Assembly (NCBI RefSeq): GCF_024207115.1
Contig: NZ_CP100128.1
Coordinates: 4,774,001-4,838,000 of the forward strand
Length of the DNA: 64,000 nucleotides
Source: Chromobacterium sp. IIBBL 290-4
GTDB lineage: Bacteria > Pseudomonadota > Gammaproteobacteria > Burkholderiales > Chromobacteriaceae
Direction of reading: 5' to 3'
Part shown: piece after piece, positions 1 to 16,348 of the stretch
How positions within the stretch are numbered: the stretch's first letter is position 1
How the letters are laid out: each line of letters starts with the position of its first letter
The notes under the pieces: generated by a model
Told to the model about the DNA's origin: nothing
Database searches by the model: none
Seen by the model: only the letters and a program-made list of their open reading frames with translations
Program-made: the position numbers and the translations under genes

Positions 1-198
1 AAGCGCCATGGCGCTGGCAGTGCGCACTCCGCGCCGAGTTTCCATGCCCGGCCTGTCGGCCCGCTCGTGCAGCAAGCGCCCTTCGGCCGTTTGCGCGTTG
101 TCTTCCCATTGCTGTTCCAAATGGATCAGCGCGCATTGCCGGGGGCAGTACAAATAATGTTGCAGGGCGGAGAGCGGAATCAGGTCATCGTCTTCCAT
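1..198 (-). CDS. cas4: Cas4 CRISPR-associated exonuclease, N-terminal part
   Basis: This is a partial gene that runs off the left edge; 66 codons are visible. The protein starts MEDDDLIPLSALQHYLYCPR, and its YCPRQCAL motif supplies the first cysteine (residue 18) of the usual Cas4 iron-sulphur cluster. Cas4 is a RecB-like nuclease that trims prespacers and selects the PAM side during spacer acquisition. The ATG at 196-198 lies 11 bp after the cas7 stop, in the usual type I-C order. cas1, cas2 and the array are expected beyond the edge but cannot be seen. Confidence 0.88.
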   Translation of the reverse strand, partial: MEDDDLIPLSALQHYLYCPRQCALIHLEQQWEDNAQTAEGRLLHERADRPGMETRRGVRTASAMAL

Positions 199-209
199 CA
201 CGCCCTCTC

Positions 210-1079
210 CTACAGCAGCTCCAGCGCCTCCACGCCGGCGGGAAGGGCGGCGCGGTCCAGTTCTACCCGGTAATCAGCGAAACCGCGCGCCGGGCTATCC
301 CCATTTTCGCCCACCCGGCTCACGCGGACAGAGTCAAACAGGCGGTGCGCAGGCGCGTTGCCCAGCGCGCATTCGTGCTTGAACACGATCAGCTTGCGCG
401 CCGTCATTTCGCCACGCGCGGCGGAACGGTCATGCTCAAACATATTGATCAGGCCGCGCCACAACAGCTGCAAATCCTCCTCGCCGAAGCCGGCGCGCTC
501 GGCCAGCTTGGCGGAAACAAAGCCATGCGCGCGGTAAAGACCGTAAGGGATGATGTGCTTGCGGCCCATTTCACGATCTTTCCTCTCAGCGTCTTCCTCA
601 CTAGTGACCGCAAGCCGAGTAATGGAAATCTCAAGTGGAACGACAGGTTCAATAGATGTTGCAAAAGTTAGTTGAACTGGCCCACGAACCTGCCCTGTAT
701 TGACTTTTGTAGTCATCACCGCGCCAAAGGCGCGGACATCGAAAAAGTTCTTGCACATCCAGGCGGTCAGCTCGCGGGCCTTGGCTTCGTCCTTGGGCAG
801 CTTCTTCGGCTCCGGTTCCAGGCTCAACGCCTCGTAAGCGCGTTTGTGCTGGTGGTTCAACACCGATTTTTCCTGCATATAGATGGCGAAGCCGGGCTCG
901 TTTTCCTTCTCCAGCGCCACATAGTTGCGCAGCTTGCGCTTGAGGCAGACATCGGTGACCAGGCCCTGGTTGGTTTCCGGGTCCAGCCGCGGCAGGTTGC
1001 CTGCGTCCGGGTCGCCGTTGGGATTGCCGTTGCTGACATCGAACAGGTAGACGAATTCATAGCGGTTGGCGAGGCTCAT
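210..1079 (-). CDS. cas7: Type I-C Cascade backbone subunit Cas7 (Csd2)
   Basis: The 289-residue protein is an RRM-fold Cas7 of the Csd2 family, which polymerises along the crRNA spacer as the Cascade backbone. The N-terminal motif [12 protein letters not shown] (about residues 13-24) followed by [22 protein letters not shown] is typical of Csd2. The frame stays open 47 codons further upstream, but the ATG at 1077-1079 (MSLANRYEF) is preferred because GGAG precedes it and family homology begins there. It lies 10 bp downstream of cas8c and is translated with the rest of the operon. Confidence 0.95.
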   Translation of the reverse strand: MSLANRYEFVYLFDVSNGNPNGDPDAGNLPRLDPETNQGLVTDVCLKRKLRNYVALEKENEPGFAIYMQEKSVLNHQHKRAYEALSLEPEPKKLPKDEAKARELTAWMCKNFFDVRAFGAVMTTKVNTGQVRGPVQLTFATSIEPVVPLEISITRLAVTSEEDAERKDREMGRKHIIPYGLYRAHGFVSAKLAERAGFGEEDLQLLWRGLINMFEHDRSAARGEMTARKLIVFKHECALGNAPAHRLFDSVRVSRVGENGDSPARGFADYRVELDRAALPAGVEALELL

Positions 1080-1089
1080 GGCGGGCTCC

Positions 1090-5766
<4,677 letters not shown>

Positions 5767-6080
5767 GTCGCCGCCTTGCCTGTCAAATTATGACCATGAT
5801 ATAGACATGGCAATTGAATTTGCAGGGAAGGTCAGACTAATGAATTCTTTACCTAATTAAAATTTCGCAAACCCTCCATGCTGACATGCATGCGACGCCC
5901 CATAATGAGAACGCCGCGCCTGTTCCCAGCCGCGGCGTTGGTCCTAAATCAGCGACCTATTTGGAGTGGTTAACAAAATTCAGTTTCACGCCCGAGGCAA
6001 GACGCGCCGACACAGACCGTACAAAGAGTGCGGCAAGTCGACGCAACGCAGCATCAGGATTCTTGTTGGCCACTCTTAAC
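5767..6080. other. Intergenic region between cas3 and the NRPS 3' end
   Basis: This stretch of about 310 bp separates two minus-strand genes. Its left third is A+T rich and holds the candidate cas promoter. A 9-bp inverted repeat at 5910-5918/5931-5939 (AACGCCGCG / CGCGGCGTT) could end the NRPS transcript, but no T run follows. No CRISPR-like repeats and no convincing small gene were seen. Confidence 0.6.
5785..5813 (-). promoter_or_regulatory. Candidate promoter of the cas operon
   Basis: On the minus strand TTGCCA (5808-5813) is followed after 17 nt by TAATTT (5785-5790), a plausible sigma-70 promoter just upstream of the cas3 ATG. The surrounding 100 bp are much richer in A+T than the flanking genes. 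This is a pattern match only. Confidence 0.4.
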
Positions 6081-9000
6081 TCAGCCCAAGCTGCCCACCC
6101 CCTTCAGCATGCCATCCAGCAACGGCCCCAATGTCTCCAACGATTGCGGCGAGACAATGTCCTCGTGCGCGCAATCCAGCTCGTGCACATTGAGGCCGGC
6201 CAGGTGCGGCCGCCAGGTTTCCCGCACGTCCATGCCCTCGGGCAAGGTGCGGCGGGCGACGAACAGCGTGGCCTCGCCGTCGTAGCGCGGCGTGCGAGCT
6301 TGCGACAGCAGACGCACCGCGTCCTGGTAGTTGGCCACGATGTGGCCGAACATCTCGGTCTTCTCGCGCAGCATGAAGGCGTCGGCGGCGTCCTCGGTGG
6401 CGGACATGAACTGCTCCTGCTCGCGCGCCACTTCGGCCTTGGCCTCCTCCTCGGTCGGGCCGTTCCAGTCCTGGCCCTCCGGCGGATAGGTGTCGAGCAG
6501 ACCCAGGAAGGCCACCTCCTCGCCCTGCTGCCGCAGCTTGGCCGCCAATGCCTGCGCCACCGTGCCGCCCAGCGAATAACCGATCAGGTGATACGGGCCT
6601 TGCGGCTGGATGCGGCGCAAACTGGCCAGATGGCGGTCGCACACCTCGTCCATGTCGGCGCAGCGGGCGATGGCGCCGTCAGGGCGCGGCGACTGCAGGC
6701 CCACCAGCGCCAGGCCCTGCCGCAGATAGCGCGACAAGCCGCTGTACTGCCAGGCGAAGCCCGAGGCCGGGTGGATGCAGAACAGCGGCCGCCCCTTGCC
6801 GGCGCGCAGCGGCAGCACTTCGCCGAAGCCGGCCAGCGCCGGGTCGGACGAGAGGCCTCCGTCGGACAACACCGCCGCCAGCTTGGCCACTGTCGGCGAG
6901 CTCATGATCTGGCCGACCGACACCGGCAGCTTCAACTCGCGGCGCAGCGTCGCCGCCAGCCGCATCGCCAGCAGCGAGTGGCCGCCCAGCGCGAAGAAGT
7001 CGTCGTCGGCGCGCACCGCGTCGCATTCCAAGATCTCGGCGAACAAGGCGGCGATGCGGCTTTCCAGGCCCGGACGCGGCTCGCGGCCGTCGGTCGGCGC
7101 CGCAGCCGACGGCTCCGGCAGCGCCTTGCGGTCCAGCTTGCCGTTGGCGCTGAGCGGGAAATCCGCCAGCCGCATCACAGCTACCGGCACCATGTGGGCC
7201 GGCAGAACCTTGGCCAGCGCCGCGCGCAGCGCGTCGGCCTCGGGCGGGTTGTCCTGATCCGCTGCGATCACATAGCCGACCAGCTGGCGGTTGTCGGCGC
7301 CGGCGGCATTCGCCGCCTGGCCGCCCAGCGCGCGGGCGTGGACCACCGCGCGCGCCACGCCCGGCTGCGCCAGCAGCGCCGCCTCGATCTCGCCCAGCTC
7401 GATGCGCTGACCGCGTATCTTCAGCTGATCGTCGCTACGGCCCAGATACTCCACCGCGCCGTCCGGCAGCCAGCGCGCGATGTCGCCGGTGCGGTACATC
7501 CGTTCGCCATCGGCGTACGGGTCGGCGACGAAGCGGCTGGCGGTCAGGTCCGGCCGGCCCAGATAGCCGTGGGCCAGCTGTACGCCGCATAGATAAAGCT
7601 CGCCCGGCGCGCCCACCGGCACCGGCCGCAGCGCGGCGTCCAGAATGCGCAGCGCGGTGTTCCACACCGGCAGGCCGATGGGCACGCTCGCCGATTCCGG
7701 CGCCGGCTTGGCCGCCGGCTGGTAGCTGACGTCCACCGCCGCCTCGGTCGGGCCGTACAGATTGTGCAGCGGCGCGTCTATCAGGCCGGCGTAACCGTCG
7801 GCCAACTCGCGCGACAATGCCTCCCCGCTGCAAAACACCCGGCGCAAGCTGGCCGTCTGGGCCGAACGCGCCGCCGCGTCGCCCTGCATGTGAGCCAACA
7901 GCGCCGCCAGCATAGACGGAACGAAGTGCAAGGTGGTGACCCCGCGCGCGGCGATCAGCTCCAGCAACGCCTCCGGATCGCGGTGCGCGTCCGGCGGCGC
8001 CATGAACAGCCGCGCGCCGACGATCAGCGGCCAGAAGAATTCCCACACCGACACGTCGAAGCTGCAAGGCGTCTTCTGCAGCACCACATCATCCGCGTTC
8101 AGGCCGTACTCGTGCTGCATCCACAGCAGGCGGTTGACGATGGCGCGGTGCGAAACCAGCACGCCCTTGGGCCGGCCGGTGGAGCCGGAGGTGTACAGCA
8201 GATAGGCGGCGTGATCCGGCGTCAGCGCCGGCGCGTCGAAGGCCTGCGGCGCTTCCGCCAGCTCGTCCTGCAGCAGCAGCGCGCCCATGGAAGCGAAACG
8301 CGGCGCCAGTTCGGCGCAGGTGACAATCAGCGCCGGCTTAGCGTCGGCCACCATATAGGCCAGCCGCTCGTCCGGGTAGCCTGTATCCAGCGGCAGATAG
8401 GCCGCGCCGGCCTCCTGCGCCGCCATCAGTGCCAGGCTCAGATGCGCCGAGCGCGGCAGCGCCACGGCGACGATGTCGCCAGGTTTGACGCCGGCCTCCA
8501 CAAGCCGGCCGGCCAGATGGGCTACCTGGGCGTGGGTTTCGGCATAGCTGAGCGCGCGCGCCTCGTCCAGCAGCGCCGGCGCGTCCGGCGTCCTGGCGGC
8601 CTGCGCCGCCAGCAGCGACGGCAGCGTGGCTTCCGGTATCGCCGCGGCGGTGGCGTTGACCTGCTCGATCAGTTCGCTCTCGGCGCCGGTCAGCGGGTTG
8701 AAGGCCGACCACGGCAGCGCCGGCTGATAAGCCAGATGCGCCAGCAGCGCCAGCATCCGTTCCGCCAGTTGCTGCGGCTGCTTCACCAGGTTGCGGTACT
8801 CGATCAGCAGGCGCAGCCCGTCGCCCGGCAGCGCCAGCACGGTCAGCGGATAGTGGGTATGGCCTCGGTTGCGCAGCGCGGCGATGCGCGCGCCGTGGTA
8901 ATCACGCGACTGCATGTCCTGGTCCGGGTAGTTTTCCACCACCAGCAGCGTGTCGAACAGCGTGGTCGCGCCGGCCAGGCGCTGGATTTCGCCCAGCCCA

Positions 9001-12000
9001 ATGCCGTCATGCTCCAGCAAGCGGATCTGCCGCGCCTGCAAATCGGCCAGCTGCTCCCACAGCGGCGCGTCCGGCCGCAGCGCCACCCGCACCGGGATGG
9101 TGTTGCTGAACAGGCCGATGTGCTCGGCCACGCCGTCCACCGGGCTGAAGCGGCCCGAAACCGGCGAGCCGAACACCACGTCGTTCCGGCCGGTCAGCAC
9201 CGACAGCAGCGCGCCCCACATGCCCTGCATCGCAGTGTTCAAGGTGAGGCCGCGTTCGCGGCAGCGCTCGGTCAGCGCGTCCTCCAGCGCCTTCGGCACC
9301 ACCAGCTCCAGCTCGCGCACTTCCGGCGCGGCCGTCTGCTGACCGAACAGCAGCGTCGGCTTGACGCCGTCCAGCGTCTGCAGCCACAGCTGCCGCGCCG
9401 GCGTCAGGTCGCGCGCGGCCAGCGCGCGCACCACGCTGGGGTAATCGACGCGGATGGCCGGCAGCGTTTCCGGCCCGTCGCCATAGGCGGTCAGCAGGTC
9501 GCGCAGCATGATGGGCGTGGACCAGCCGTCCACCACCAGGTGGTGCGCGGTCAGGAACAGCGTGGACTTGCCGCCGTGGCGCGCCAGCGTCGCCTGCAGC
9601 AGCGGGCCGTCGCCAGGGCCGCCGACGGCGAAATCGCGGTCCAGCTCTTCATGCTCCAGCGCCTGCAAGGCCTGCGCCTCGTCGGCCGTCGCCGCCAGCT
9701 CCAGCTCGCGCCACGGCCATTCCGGCAGCGCCAGCGGCAGCAATTGCAGCGGCTCGGCCTGGGCCTCGCTGTCGAAACCGGCGGCCAGCTGCGGGTGGCG
9801 GCGCAATACCGCCGCCAACGACGCGCGCAGCCTGTCGCTGTCCAGCGGTCCTTCGAAGGTGACGCGGGTGATGGAGTTGTACTTGCCGGCCGCCTCGCCC
9901 AATTGGGCGTGGAACAGCAGGCCCTGTTGCAGCGGCAGCACCGGCAGCGCGGCGGCCAAGCGGCCATGGCGCGCGCTCAGCGCCGCCAGTTCGGCGTCGG
10001 CCAACGGCGCGCCATTGCCGCCCAGCGTTTCGGCGGCCACCAGCGTGTCGGCCGCGGCCAGCGGATCGCGTTCGGCCAATTGGGCCAGCGCGGCGATCGC
10101 GCTATCCATCCTTTGCCCCAGGCGCTCGATGGCGTCGGCGCCATACAGCGCGTCGGCCCAAGTCCAGTTGACCGCCACCCGCGGCGCGGCGCCGGACTCG
10201 TCGACGAACACATTGGCCTCCAGCCCGTATTGCAGCGGCAGGGCCGGGTCGATGTCGACGGCGAAGGCGTCGGCGAAGCGGCCGCCGGCGGCCAGCGGCA
10301 TCCATTCGCCGTCGCCGGCCTGGAAGCGGCCCAAGTAGTTGAACAGCAGCGGCGGACGGTTTTGCGCCTCCAGCGCGCCCAGCACCGGGCCGTGCTCGTC
10401 GTCCAGATGGCGCAGCACGCCGTAGCCCAGGCCATGGTCCGGGATCGCCCGCATCACGCGCTTGACCGCGCGCAGCGCCGCCAAGGCCGCTGCATCGCCG
10501 GCCGGCTGCGCGGACAGGTCGAACAGCGCCGGGTACTCGGCGGTCAGCCAGCCCACGGTGCGGCCCAGGTCGATGCCGTCGTCCAAAGCGTGGCGGCCGT
10601 GCGACTCCAGGCCTACGCGCAAGCGCTGCGCGTCGAACTCGCCGCGGCAAGCCAGCAGCAGCGCCGCCAGCAGGATTTCCTCCACCGTCGCGCGGCAGGC
10701 GTTGGGCAGCCGCTGCAGCAAAGCCGCGCTCGCCGCTTCGCCGAGCAGCGCGCGCTGGTGGCGGGCGGCATCGTGGCGGTCGCGGGCGGCATCCAGCGCC
10801 TTGGCGCTGAGCGCGTCGGCCGGTTCGGCCAGCATGCCGCGCCACATCGCCAGCTCGCCGCGGCGGGCCGGCGCCTGAGCCGCCAGCGTTTTCGCCCATT
10901 CGCGCAGGCCGAATTCCTCGCGCGGCAGTTGGACGGTTTGCCCGGCCATCGCCGCTTCGCAGGCGGCCTGCAGCTCGGGCAGCAACGCGCGCCACGACAC
11001 GCCGTCCACCGCCAGGTGGTGAACCGCCAACAGCACGCGCTTGCCATCCGCACCATCCCACAAGGCCGCCTGCAGCATCAGGCCGTCCGCCGGATCCAGC
11101 CGCTCGCAGGCGGTTTCGAACAGGCTGTCCGGGGTCGCGGCTGGCTCGGCATCAATCAAAATGCGGGCGTCCAGCGCGGCCGGCGCGGCATCTATATGCA
11201 GTTGGCCATCGATGGCGCGGCTGCGCAGCGCCGGGTGAGCGCGTTGCAAGGCCAGCAGGCCGGCGGCCAGGTGTTCGGCGCTCAGCGCAGCCGGCGCCTT
11301 CAGCCACACGCCCTGGACGAAGCGGCTGTTCAGACCGTATTGCTCGGCGAACCAGCTGACGATGGGCAGCTTGCCCACCGGGCCCGCCTTGTCGTCGGCC
11401 GCCGGATTGGCGGCGTTCAAGGGCTGCAGCGCCGCGGCCATGCCGGCCGGCGTCCGCTTGGCGAACACATCGCGCGGGCGCAGCAGGAAGCCGGCGCGGC
11501 GCAGCTCGGTGCCCAGGCTCATCGCCGAGATGCTGTCGCCGCCCAGCTGGAAGAAGTCGCCGTCGGGGCTGGTCTGCTCCAGATTCAACACTTTGGCCAC
11601 CGCCGCGCACAGCAGGCGCTCGGCTCCATTGGCCGGCTCGCGGCCAGCGGCGGCGTTTTGCGGCCGGATCGCCGGCAGCGCCTTGCGGTCTATCTTGCCG
11701 TTGATGTTGACCGGCCACTCCGGCAACACCGCCAGCGCCGACGGCACCATGTAGTCGGGCAGCGTTTCCGCCAGTTGCGCCAGCAGCGCGGCGGACAGGC
11801 CCGCCTCCTCATGGCGGCCGGCCTCGGCCATCGTGCAGTAGGCGATCAGGCGGTGGCTGCCGCCGACCGCCTCGGCCAGCACCACGGCGGCGTTGACGCC
11901 GTCCAGGCTGGCCAGCGCGTGCTCAACCTCGCCCATCTCGATGCGGAAGCCGCGCACCTTGACCTGATGGTCGACGCGGCCGATGAAGTCCATCTGGCCG

Positions 12001-14588
12001 TGGGCGTTCCAGCGCACCAGGTCGCCGGTGCGGTACATCAGCTCGCCGTCGCCGAAGGGGCTGGCGACGAAGCGCGACGCGGTCAGCGACGGGCGGTTCA
12101 GATACCCCAGGCCCAGGCCGTCGCCGGCCAGGTACAGCTCGCCGGCCACGCCTATGGCCACCGGACGCAGAGCGGCGTCCAGCACCAGCGCGCGGGTATT
12201 GGCCACCGGCCGCCCCACCACCGGCTCCTCGGCGATGGCTCCCGGCGCGCCCAGCGCGGAAATGGTGTATTCGGTCGGGCCGTAGAAATTATGGAAATGC
12301 AGCTGCGTGTAACCGCGCATCTCCTTCCACAGCGCCGGCGGCACCGCCTCGCCGCCCACCAGCACCATGCCGGGCTGCCAATGGCCGTCGTCCATCAGGC
12401 CGCAATCCAGCATCTGCCGCAACAGCGACGGCGGCACGTCCATCTCGTCGATGCGCTCGCGGCGCACCAGTTCCACCAGCTGCTGGGCGTCGCGGCGCAA
12501 CTCTTCGTCGCACAGATGCACTTCCTGGCCCATCAGCAACCAGAACAGTTGCTCCAGCGCGCCGTCGAAGGACAGCGAGGCGGTCTGCATCGTGCGCACG
12601 CGGCGGCCGCGGGAACGGACAAAATCGCCGAACAGTCCGCTCTGCTGGCTCAGCAGCAGGTTGAGGAAGCTGGCGTGGGCGATCATCACGCCCTTCGGCT
12701 TCCCGGTGGAGCCGGAGGTGTAAATCATGTAGGCCAGACGGCCGCCGTCCAGCGGACGCAGCCGCTCGGCGTCGTCCAGCGGCTTGGCCGCACGGGAAGC
12801 CAGGCGCGCGCGCGCCTCGGCGTCGTCCAGGCACAGCGCCGGCAGGTCCGGCAGCTGGCCGCGGACGTCGGAGCGGGTCAACAGCAAGGCCGGCGCCGCG
12901 TCCTCGCACATCATCGCCAGGCGCTCGGGCGGATAATCCAGATCCAGCGGCAGGAAGGCGGCGCCGGCCGCCAGCGTGCCCAGTATCGACACCACGGTGT
13001 CGACGCTGCGCGGCACGGCGACGCCGACCACGCTGCCGTCGCCAATGCCGCGCGCCAGCAGTTCGCGCCCCAATTGCGCGACGCGGGCCGACAGCTCGCC
13101 ATAGCTCAGCCGCTCGTCGCCGCACACCAGCGCGATTTCGTTTTCGTATTGCGCGGCGCTGGCCAGGAACACGTCCACGACCGTGCGCACGCCGGCCGGC
13201 GCGTTGACGCGCGGACCGCGCGACCATTCGTCCAACGCCGCCTTCTCCGCGGCGCTGTGCAAGGGCGCCTCGCCCACCTTCGCCCCGCCGGCCAAGGCGG
13301 CGATGAAGCCGCGCAGCCGCCAGGCGTGCCATTCCAGTTCCGCCGCGTCATAGCGCGCCGGATTGGCGCTCAGCTCCACCACCAGGGTCTCGCCCTGCTG
13401 CCAGATGCCGAATTCGATGTCTTCGATCGGACCCACCGCCAACGGCAGCGTGGTGCCTTCCACCTCGCCCAGCCGCAGAGATTGGTCATAGATCTTCAGG
13501 TTCAGCGTCGCGCCGTACAGCGCGCGGCGGGAGCCGACCATGCCGCTGTCGCGCTGGATCTGCTCGGCGTCGTAACGCTCGCGGCGGCGCACTTGCTTCA
13601 ATTCATCGGCCAGCCAGCGCGACAGCGTCGTCAAATCGTCGCTTTCGCTGACATCCAGCGCTACCGGTAAAACATTCACCACCGGACCGGTCGCGCGCAG
13701 CGCCGCCGAGCCCATGCGCCGCATGAAGGGCAAGCCCATCGCCACCCGATTCTTGCCGCTCATCCGCGCCAGATAGGCGAAGGCGGCCGCCATCGCCAGC
13801 TGCGGCGCGCCCAGGGCCGCCGCCTGGCTCGTCAAGGCCAGCGATGGCGCGCCCGCCCACTCTACCCGATGCCGCAGCACGTCTACATTGGCGGTCTGGC
13901 CGCCGGCCTGGAACTCGCGCGCGGACAGCGTAAGCGGCTCAGGCAAGGCGGCCGCGTAGCTTCGCCAGAAGGCGCGGTCATCCTCATAGCGCGGGCTGGC
14001 CTGATACGCCTCGCGCTCCGCGGCCACTTCGGCATAGGACACAAACGGCGATGGCGACGGCGCCGCGCCCTGGGCCAAGGCCTGATAGATGTCGGCGATG
14101 CGCCGCGACAAGGCATTGAAGCTATAGCCATCCACGCAGACATGGTGATAGCGCTGGTACCAGAACCAGCGTTCGCCGGCGCCATCCGCCAGCTTGAACA
14201 GCTGATGCAGGCTCAAGGGACGCTCGCCGTCCGCCGGCAGGTCCGCGGCCAGATCCGCGCGCATCCAGCGCCTGGCCTGGGCTTCGGCATCCTGTTCGCC
14301 GCTCAGGTCCAGATACGCCGGCAGCCTATCGTCGGACGGCTCGCTCCCGGCGGCCATGACCGGTCCGGCGGCGGTTTCCCGATAGCGGGCCATGACGGTG
14401 TCCGCTTCGGACAGGCCTTGGCGTATCGCCTGCCGCAGCGCGGCGGCGTCGATCAGGCCGCTCAGTTCGACGCAATGGGCGACGGTATAGGTGTTTTTCG
14501 GTTCGGAAATCTGGTCTGCCAGCCAAATGCCCAGTTGCGAGCCGAACAGCGGCAGCTCGCGCGCTGTTTCGGATGATCTTGTTTCCAT
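6081..14588 (-). CDS. Two-module NRPS for a catecholate siderophore (EntF/CbsF/VabF type, C-A-T-E-C-A-T-TE)
   Basis: The protein has 2835 residues from the ATG at 14586-14588. Domains in order: condensation (HHVCVDG 148-154); adenylation 1 (about 470-970, [11 protein letters not shown] from 623); carrier 1 (GGDS, Ser1019); epimerisation (about 1070-1500, [10 protein letters not shown] 1190-1199, then FNYLGRF); condensation 2 (HHLVVDGW 1682-1689); adenylation 2 (about 1990-2490); carrier 2 (GGHS, Ser2538); thioesterase (GYSLGG, Ser2672). Adenylation 2 closely resembles EntF ([29 protein letters not shown]), so it should load L-serine. Adenylation 1 has acidic pocket residues (Glu679, Asp717), pointing to a basic amino acid that the E domain converts to the D form. 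This fits the chrysobactin/vanchrobactin family, with the thioesterase joining three units. The product is inferred. Confidence 0.95.
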   Translation of the reverse strand: METRSSETARELPLFGSQLGIWLADQISEPKNTYTVAHCVELSGLIDAAALRQAIRQGLSEADTVMARYRETAAGPVMAAGSEPSDDRLPAYLDLSGEQDAEAQARRWMRADLAADLPADGERPLSLHQLFKLADGAGERWFWYQRYHHVCVDGYSFNALSRRIADIYQALAQGAAPSPSPFVSYAEVAAEREAYQASPRYEDDRAFWRSYAAALPEPLTLSAREFQAGGQTANVDVLRHRVEWAGAPSLALTSQAAALGAPQLAMAAAFAYLARMSGKNRVAMGLPFMRRMGSAALRATGPVVNVLPVALDVSESDDLTTLSRWLADELKQVRRRERYDAEQIQRDSGMVGSRRALYGATLNLKIYDQSLRLGEVEGTTLPLAVGPIEDIEFGIWQQGETLVVELSANPARYDAAELEWHAWRLRGFIAALAGGAKVGEAPLHSAAEKAALDEWSRGPRVNAPAGVRTVVDVFLASAAQYENEIALVCGDERLSYGELSARVAQLGRELLARGIGDGSVVGVAVPRSVDTVVSILGTLAAGAAFLPLDLDYPPERLAMMCEDAAPALLLTRSDVRGQLPDLPALCLDDAEARARLASRAAKPLDDAERLRPLDGGRLAYMIYTSGSTGKPKGVMIAHASFLNLLLSQQSGLFGDFVRSRGRRVRTMQTASLSFDGALEQLFWLLMGQEVHLCDEELRRDAQQLVELVRRERIDEMDVPPSLLRQMLDCGLMDDGHWQPGMVLVGGEAVPPALWKEMRGYTQLHFHNFYGPTEYTISALGAPGAIAEEPVVGRPVANTRALVLDAALRPVAIGVAGELYLAGDGLGLGYLNRPSLTASRFVASPFGDGELMYRTGDLVRWNAHGQMDFIGRVDHQVKVRGFRIEMGEVEHALASLDGVNAAVVLAEAVGGSHRLIAYCTMAEAGRHEEAGLSAALLAQLAETLPDYMVPSALAVLPEWPVNINGKIDRKALPAIRPQNAAAGREPANGAERLLCAAVAKVLNLEQTSPDGDFFQLGGDSISAMSLGTELRRAGFLLRPRDVFAKRTPAGMAAALQPLNAANPAADDKAGPVGKLPIVSWFAEQYGLNSRFVQGVWLKAPAALSAEHLAAGLLALQRAHPALRSRAIDGQLHIDAAPAALDARILIDAEPAATPDSLFETACERLDPADGLMLQAALWDGADGKRVLLAVHHLAVDGVSWRALLPELQAACEAAMAGQTVQLPREEFGLREWAKTLAAQAPARRGELAMWRGMLAEPADALSAKALDAARDRHDAARHQRALLGEAASAALLQRLPNACRATVEEILLAALLLACRGEFDAQRLRVGLESHGRHALDDGIDLGRTVGWLTAEYPALFDLSAQPAGDAAALAALRAVKRVMRAIPDHGLGYGVLRHLDDEHGPVLGALEAQNRPPLLFNYLGRFQAGDGEWMPLAAGGRFADAFAVDIDPALPLQYGLEANVFVDESGAAPRVAVNWTWADALYGADAIERLGQRMDSAIAALAQLAERDPLAAADTLVAAETLGGNGAPLADAELAALSARHGRLAAALPVLPLQQGLLFHAQLGEAAGKYNSITRVTFEGPLDSDRLRASLAAVLRRHPQLAAGFDSEAQAEPLQLLPLALPEWPWRELELAATADEAQALQALEHEELDRDFAVGGPGDGPLLQATLARHGGKSTLFLTAHHLVVDGWSTPIMLRDLLTAYGDGPETLPAIRVDYPSVVRALAARDLTPARQLWLQTLDGVKPTLLFGQQTAAPEVRELELVVPKALEDALTERCRERGLTLNTAMQGMWGALLSVLTGRNDVVFGSPVSGRFSPVDGVAEHIGLFSNTIPVRVALRPDAPLWEQLADLQARQIRLLEHDGIGLGEIQRLAGATTLFDTLLVVENYPDQDMQSRDYHGARIAALRNRGHTHYPLTVLALPGDGLRLLIEYRNLVKQPQQLAERMLALLAHLAYQPALPWSAFNPLTGAESELIEQVNATAAAIPEATLPSLLAAQAARTPDAPALLDEARALSYAETHAQVAHLAGRLVEAGVKPGDIVAVALPRSAHLSLALMAAQEAGAAYLPLDTGYPDERLAYMVADAKPALIVTCAELAPRFASMGALLLQDELAEAPQAFDAPALTPDHAAYLLYTSGSTGRPKGVLVSHRAIVNRLLWMQHEYGLNADDVVLQKTPCSFDVSVWEFFWPLIVGARLFMAPPDAHRDPEALLELIAARGVTTLHFVPSMLAALLAHMQGDAAARSAQTASLRRVFCSGEALSRELADGYAGLIDAPLHNLYGPTEAAVDVSYQPAAKPAPESASVPIGLPVWNTALRILDAALRPVPVGAPGELYLCGVQLAHGYLGRPDLTASRFVADPYADGERMYRTGDIARWLPDGAVEYLGRSDDQLKIRGQRIELGEIEAALLAQPGVARAVVHARALGGQAANAAGADNRQLVGYVIAADQDNPPEADALRAALAKVLPAHMVPVAVMRLADFPLSANGKLDRKALPEPSAAAPTDGREPRPGLESRIAALFAEILECDAVRADDDFFALGGHSLLAMRLAATLRRELKLPVSVGQIMSSPTVAKLAAVLSDGGLSSDPALAGFGEVLPLRAGKGRPLFCIHPASGFAWQYSGLSRYLRQGLALVGLQSPRPDGAIARCADMDEVCDRHLASLRRIQPQGPYHLIGYSLGGTVAQALAAKLRQQGEEVAFLGLLDTYPPEGQDWNGPTEEEAKAEVAREQEQFMSATEDAADAFMLREKTEMFGHIVANYQDAVRLLSQARTPRYDGEATLFVARRTLPEGMDVRETWRPHLAGLNVHELDCAHEDIVSPQSLETLGPLLDGMLKGVGSLG

Positions 14589-14659
14589 GCTCAACACAAT
14601 GCTTCCCTTGCTGGGGTAGCCGGACCCTGCGCGGAGTCCTGGCGATGGGAATAGGCGAA

Positions 14660-14872
14660 TTAGGCGCCGCGCAGCGAGCGCGGACGGATATCTGTCCAGT
14701 TGCGGTCTAGATATTCCACGCAAGAGGCGCGGCTATCGGGCCCGAATACCTGACGCCAGCCCGCCGGCGCGGGCAGTTGCGACGGCCACAGGCTGTGCTG
14801 ATCCTGGCTGTTGGCCAGAATGAGGAATGTCAGGCTTTCGTCGTCGAAAGGATTGGTCTGCTCCATGCTCAT
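14660..14872 (-). CDS. MbtH-like protein (YbdZ type), NRPS adenylation partner
   Basis: This 70-residue protein is an MbtH-family chaperone that binds and activates NRPS adenylation domains. It shows the family core: NPFDD near the start, SLWP, AGW, and [17 protein letters not shown] at the end. The ATG at 14870-14872 has GGAG 7 nt upstream; a second ATG at 14864-14866 is possible. It lies between the esterase and the NRPS, with gaps of about 75 and 71 bp, exactly where ybdZ lies between fes and entF in E. coli. Confidence 0.94.
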   Translation of the reverse strand: MSMEQTNPFDDESLTFLILANSQDQHSLWPSQLPAPAGWRQVFGPDSRASCVEYLDRNWTDIRPRSLRGA

Positions 14873-14947
14873 GGAAACGCTCCGCAAAACGAGCCGCCCC
14901 GCCGGCAGGCGCACAGCGCGCCGGGGGCAGTTCTATATCGTGTTTTT

Positions 14948-16267
14948 TCAAAGGACGGCCAAGGGCCGCCACAGACAGGCCAGACCCTGCAACAAGCCGC
15001 CGCGCCAGCACAACCAGTCGTGTCCGCCCTCGAACAGCTGGTAATGCACCTCATGTCCGGCGTGCTCCAAGGCAATGCGCATGGTCTCGTTCACATCCAC
15101 CATCACCTCCTCGCGGCTGCCCACCTCCTGAAACACCCGCAAATGCCCTGGCGGCGTGGCGCCGGACGCCAGCCGCTCGGCCAGCCAGCCGCTGCTGCCC
15201 GGCAGCCTGCGGCCGCTCGCCGCGCGCGCTTTTTCATGCAATTCGACATGCGGCCACCAGAACGAGCCGGACTGGCTGAGCACGCAGCCGAAACGTTCCG
15301 GCCAATGCAAGCCGGCATGCATCGCCGCCAAGCCGCCATAGCTTTGCCCGGCGACGATGGTGCGGTCCGGGCGCGCGCTGAACGGCGCGATCAAGGCCGC
15401 CTGCGGCAGCAGTTCGCTCTGCAGCGCCTGCCAGAAGGCGTCATTGCACGGCAGGTCTTGTTCGCGATTGCGCCCATCCATGCTATCCACCAGCAGGTAC
15501 ACCGCCGGCGGCAAGCGGCCGCGACGGGTATCCTCGTCCAGGGCGGCGAAGACCGGCAGTTGCTCCGCCCAGCGCTGGCCATCCAGGAGCACCGCCAGGG
15601 GGCGTTCCGCCCACTGCCCGGCGGAGATGTCGCCGGTGTGGTAGACCCAGATTCGGCGCGCCTTGCCCAAGACAGCGCTGTCCCAACGGATTTCGGTCAA
15701 ACGGCGCGGGTCCGCGCCCTGCCCGGCCTCATCCCACGCCCGCCAGGCGGACTGGTCCGGCGCATCCGGCAGATGCAGGGGCGACAGTGACGCGCCCCAG
15801 CTGCTGCGATAAGCGCAGGCGGGGTTGAGCGGATCGGCGACTGCTTTATCCATCACGCTTAGCCACCATTCGCGGTGGCGTTGCCTGCTGGCGCGGACAT
15901 CATCGTCCGGAGCCGGCGGCGTCTGCCCGGCCGATACCGGGATATAAGCGTAGCTGCCGCGCCAGTCGGCCGGCAAAATGGCCTGCCACCACCAGACGTC
16001 GGTTTCGCCCAAGCGCGCCAAGGACTGCGGCTGCGGGCTGTGATGGTCGGTGACGGAGTTGACGTCGGCGTACACCCTTACCGTGGGCGACGTCGCCGGA
16101 CCGCCGCATGGATCGCGCCATAAAAAGGTGACGCGCACATTCCCATCCGCCAGGCGCTCCCGCAGCGGCGCGCCCGCGGCGGCCAGCTCGCTCCACCATT
16201 GCGGCGTTCCCGCCGCATGGTGTTGCAGCCAGGCCGCACTCGCCGCAGCCATTTGATTCGATTCCAA
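14948..16267 (-). CDS. fes: Enterochelin esterase-like ferric siderophore hydrolase
   Basis: The protein is an alpha/beta-hydrolase of the Fes family that cuts the ester backbone of imported ferric catecholate siderophores to free iron in the cytoplasm. Its N-terminal domain has WRDP and TDHHSPQPQS; the catalytic domain has the nucleophile elbow AGQSYGG, then HWPERFGCVLSQSGSFWWPH and the histidine motif FEGGHDWLCWRGG, all close to E. coli Fes. Two starts are possible: TTG at 16265-16267, preceded by AGGGGAG at good spacing and chosen here, or ATG at 16250-16252. It is the first gene of the fes-mbtH-NRPS operon and faces the Fur box. Confidence 0.94.
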   Translation of the reverse strand: MESNQMAAASAAWLQHHAAGTPQWWSELAAAGAPLRERLADGNVRVTFLWRDPCGGPATSPTVRVYADVNSVTDHHSPQPQSLARLGETDVWWWQAILPADWRGSYAYIPVSAGQTPPAPDDDVRASRQRHREWWLSVMDKAVADPLNPACAYRSSWGASLSPLHLPDAPDQSAWRAWDEAGQGADPRRLTEIRWDSAVLGKARRIWVYHTGDISAGQWAERPLAVLLDGQRWAEQLPVFAALDEDTRRGRLPPAVYLLVDSMDGRNREQDLPCNDAFWQALQSELLPQAALIAPFSARPDRTIVAGQSYGGLAAMHAGLHWPERFGCVLSQSGSFWWPHVELHEKARAASGRRLPGSSGWLAERLASGATPPGHLRVFQEVGSREEVMVDVNETMRIALEHAGHEVHYQLFEGGHDWLCWRGGLLQGLACLWRPLAVL

Positions 16268-16348
16268 AATTTCTCCCCTAAAACCAGATTCCGATCCCTT
16301 GCGGCTACCCGCCGACATATCGTTCCAGCTAAATTATTGCAAAATGTT

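Noticed and set aside
5910..5939. Hairpin AACGCCGCG / CGCGGCGTT as NRPS terminator
   Set aside because: The stem is good, but no T run follows on the minus strand, so I mention it in the intergenic entry and do not call a terminator.
5767..6080. Possible CRISPR leader or array between cas3 and the NRPS
   Set aside because: No direct repeats of 28-37 bp with regular spacing were found; only a hairpin and a promoter candidate are visible.
7764..13670. A 1968-codon open frame on the plus strand opposite the NRPS
   Set aside because: It is an antisense by-product of high G+C codon bias: the translation is rich in Arg, Gln and His and shows no domain, whereas the minus strand carries a full, motif-perfect NRPS.
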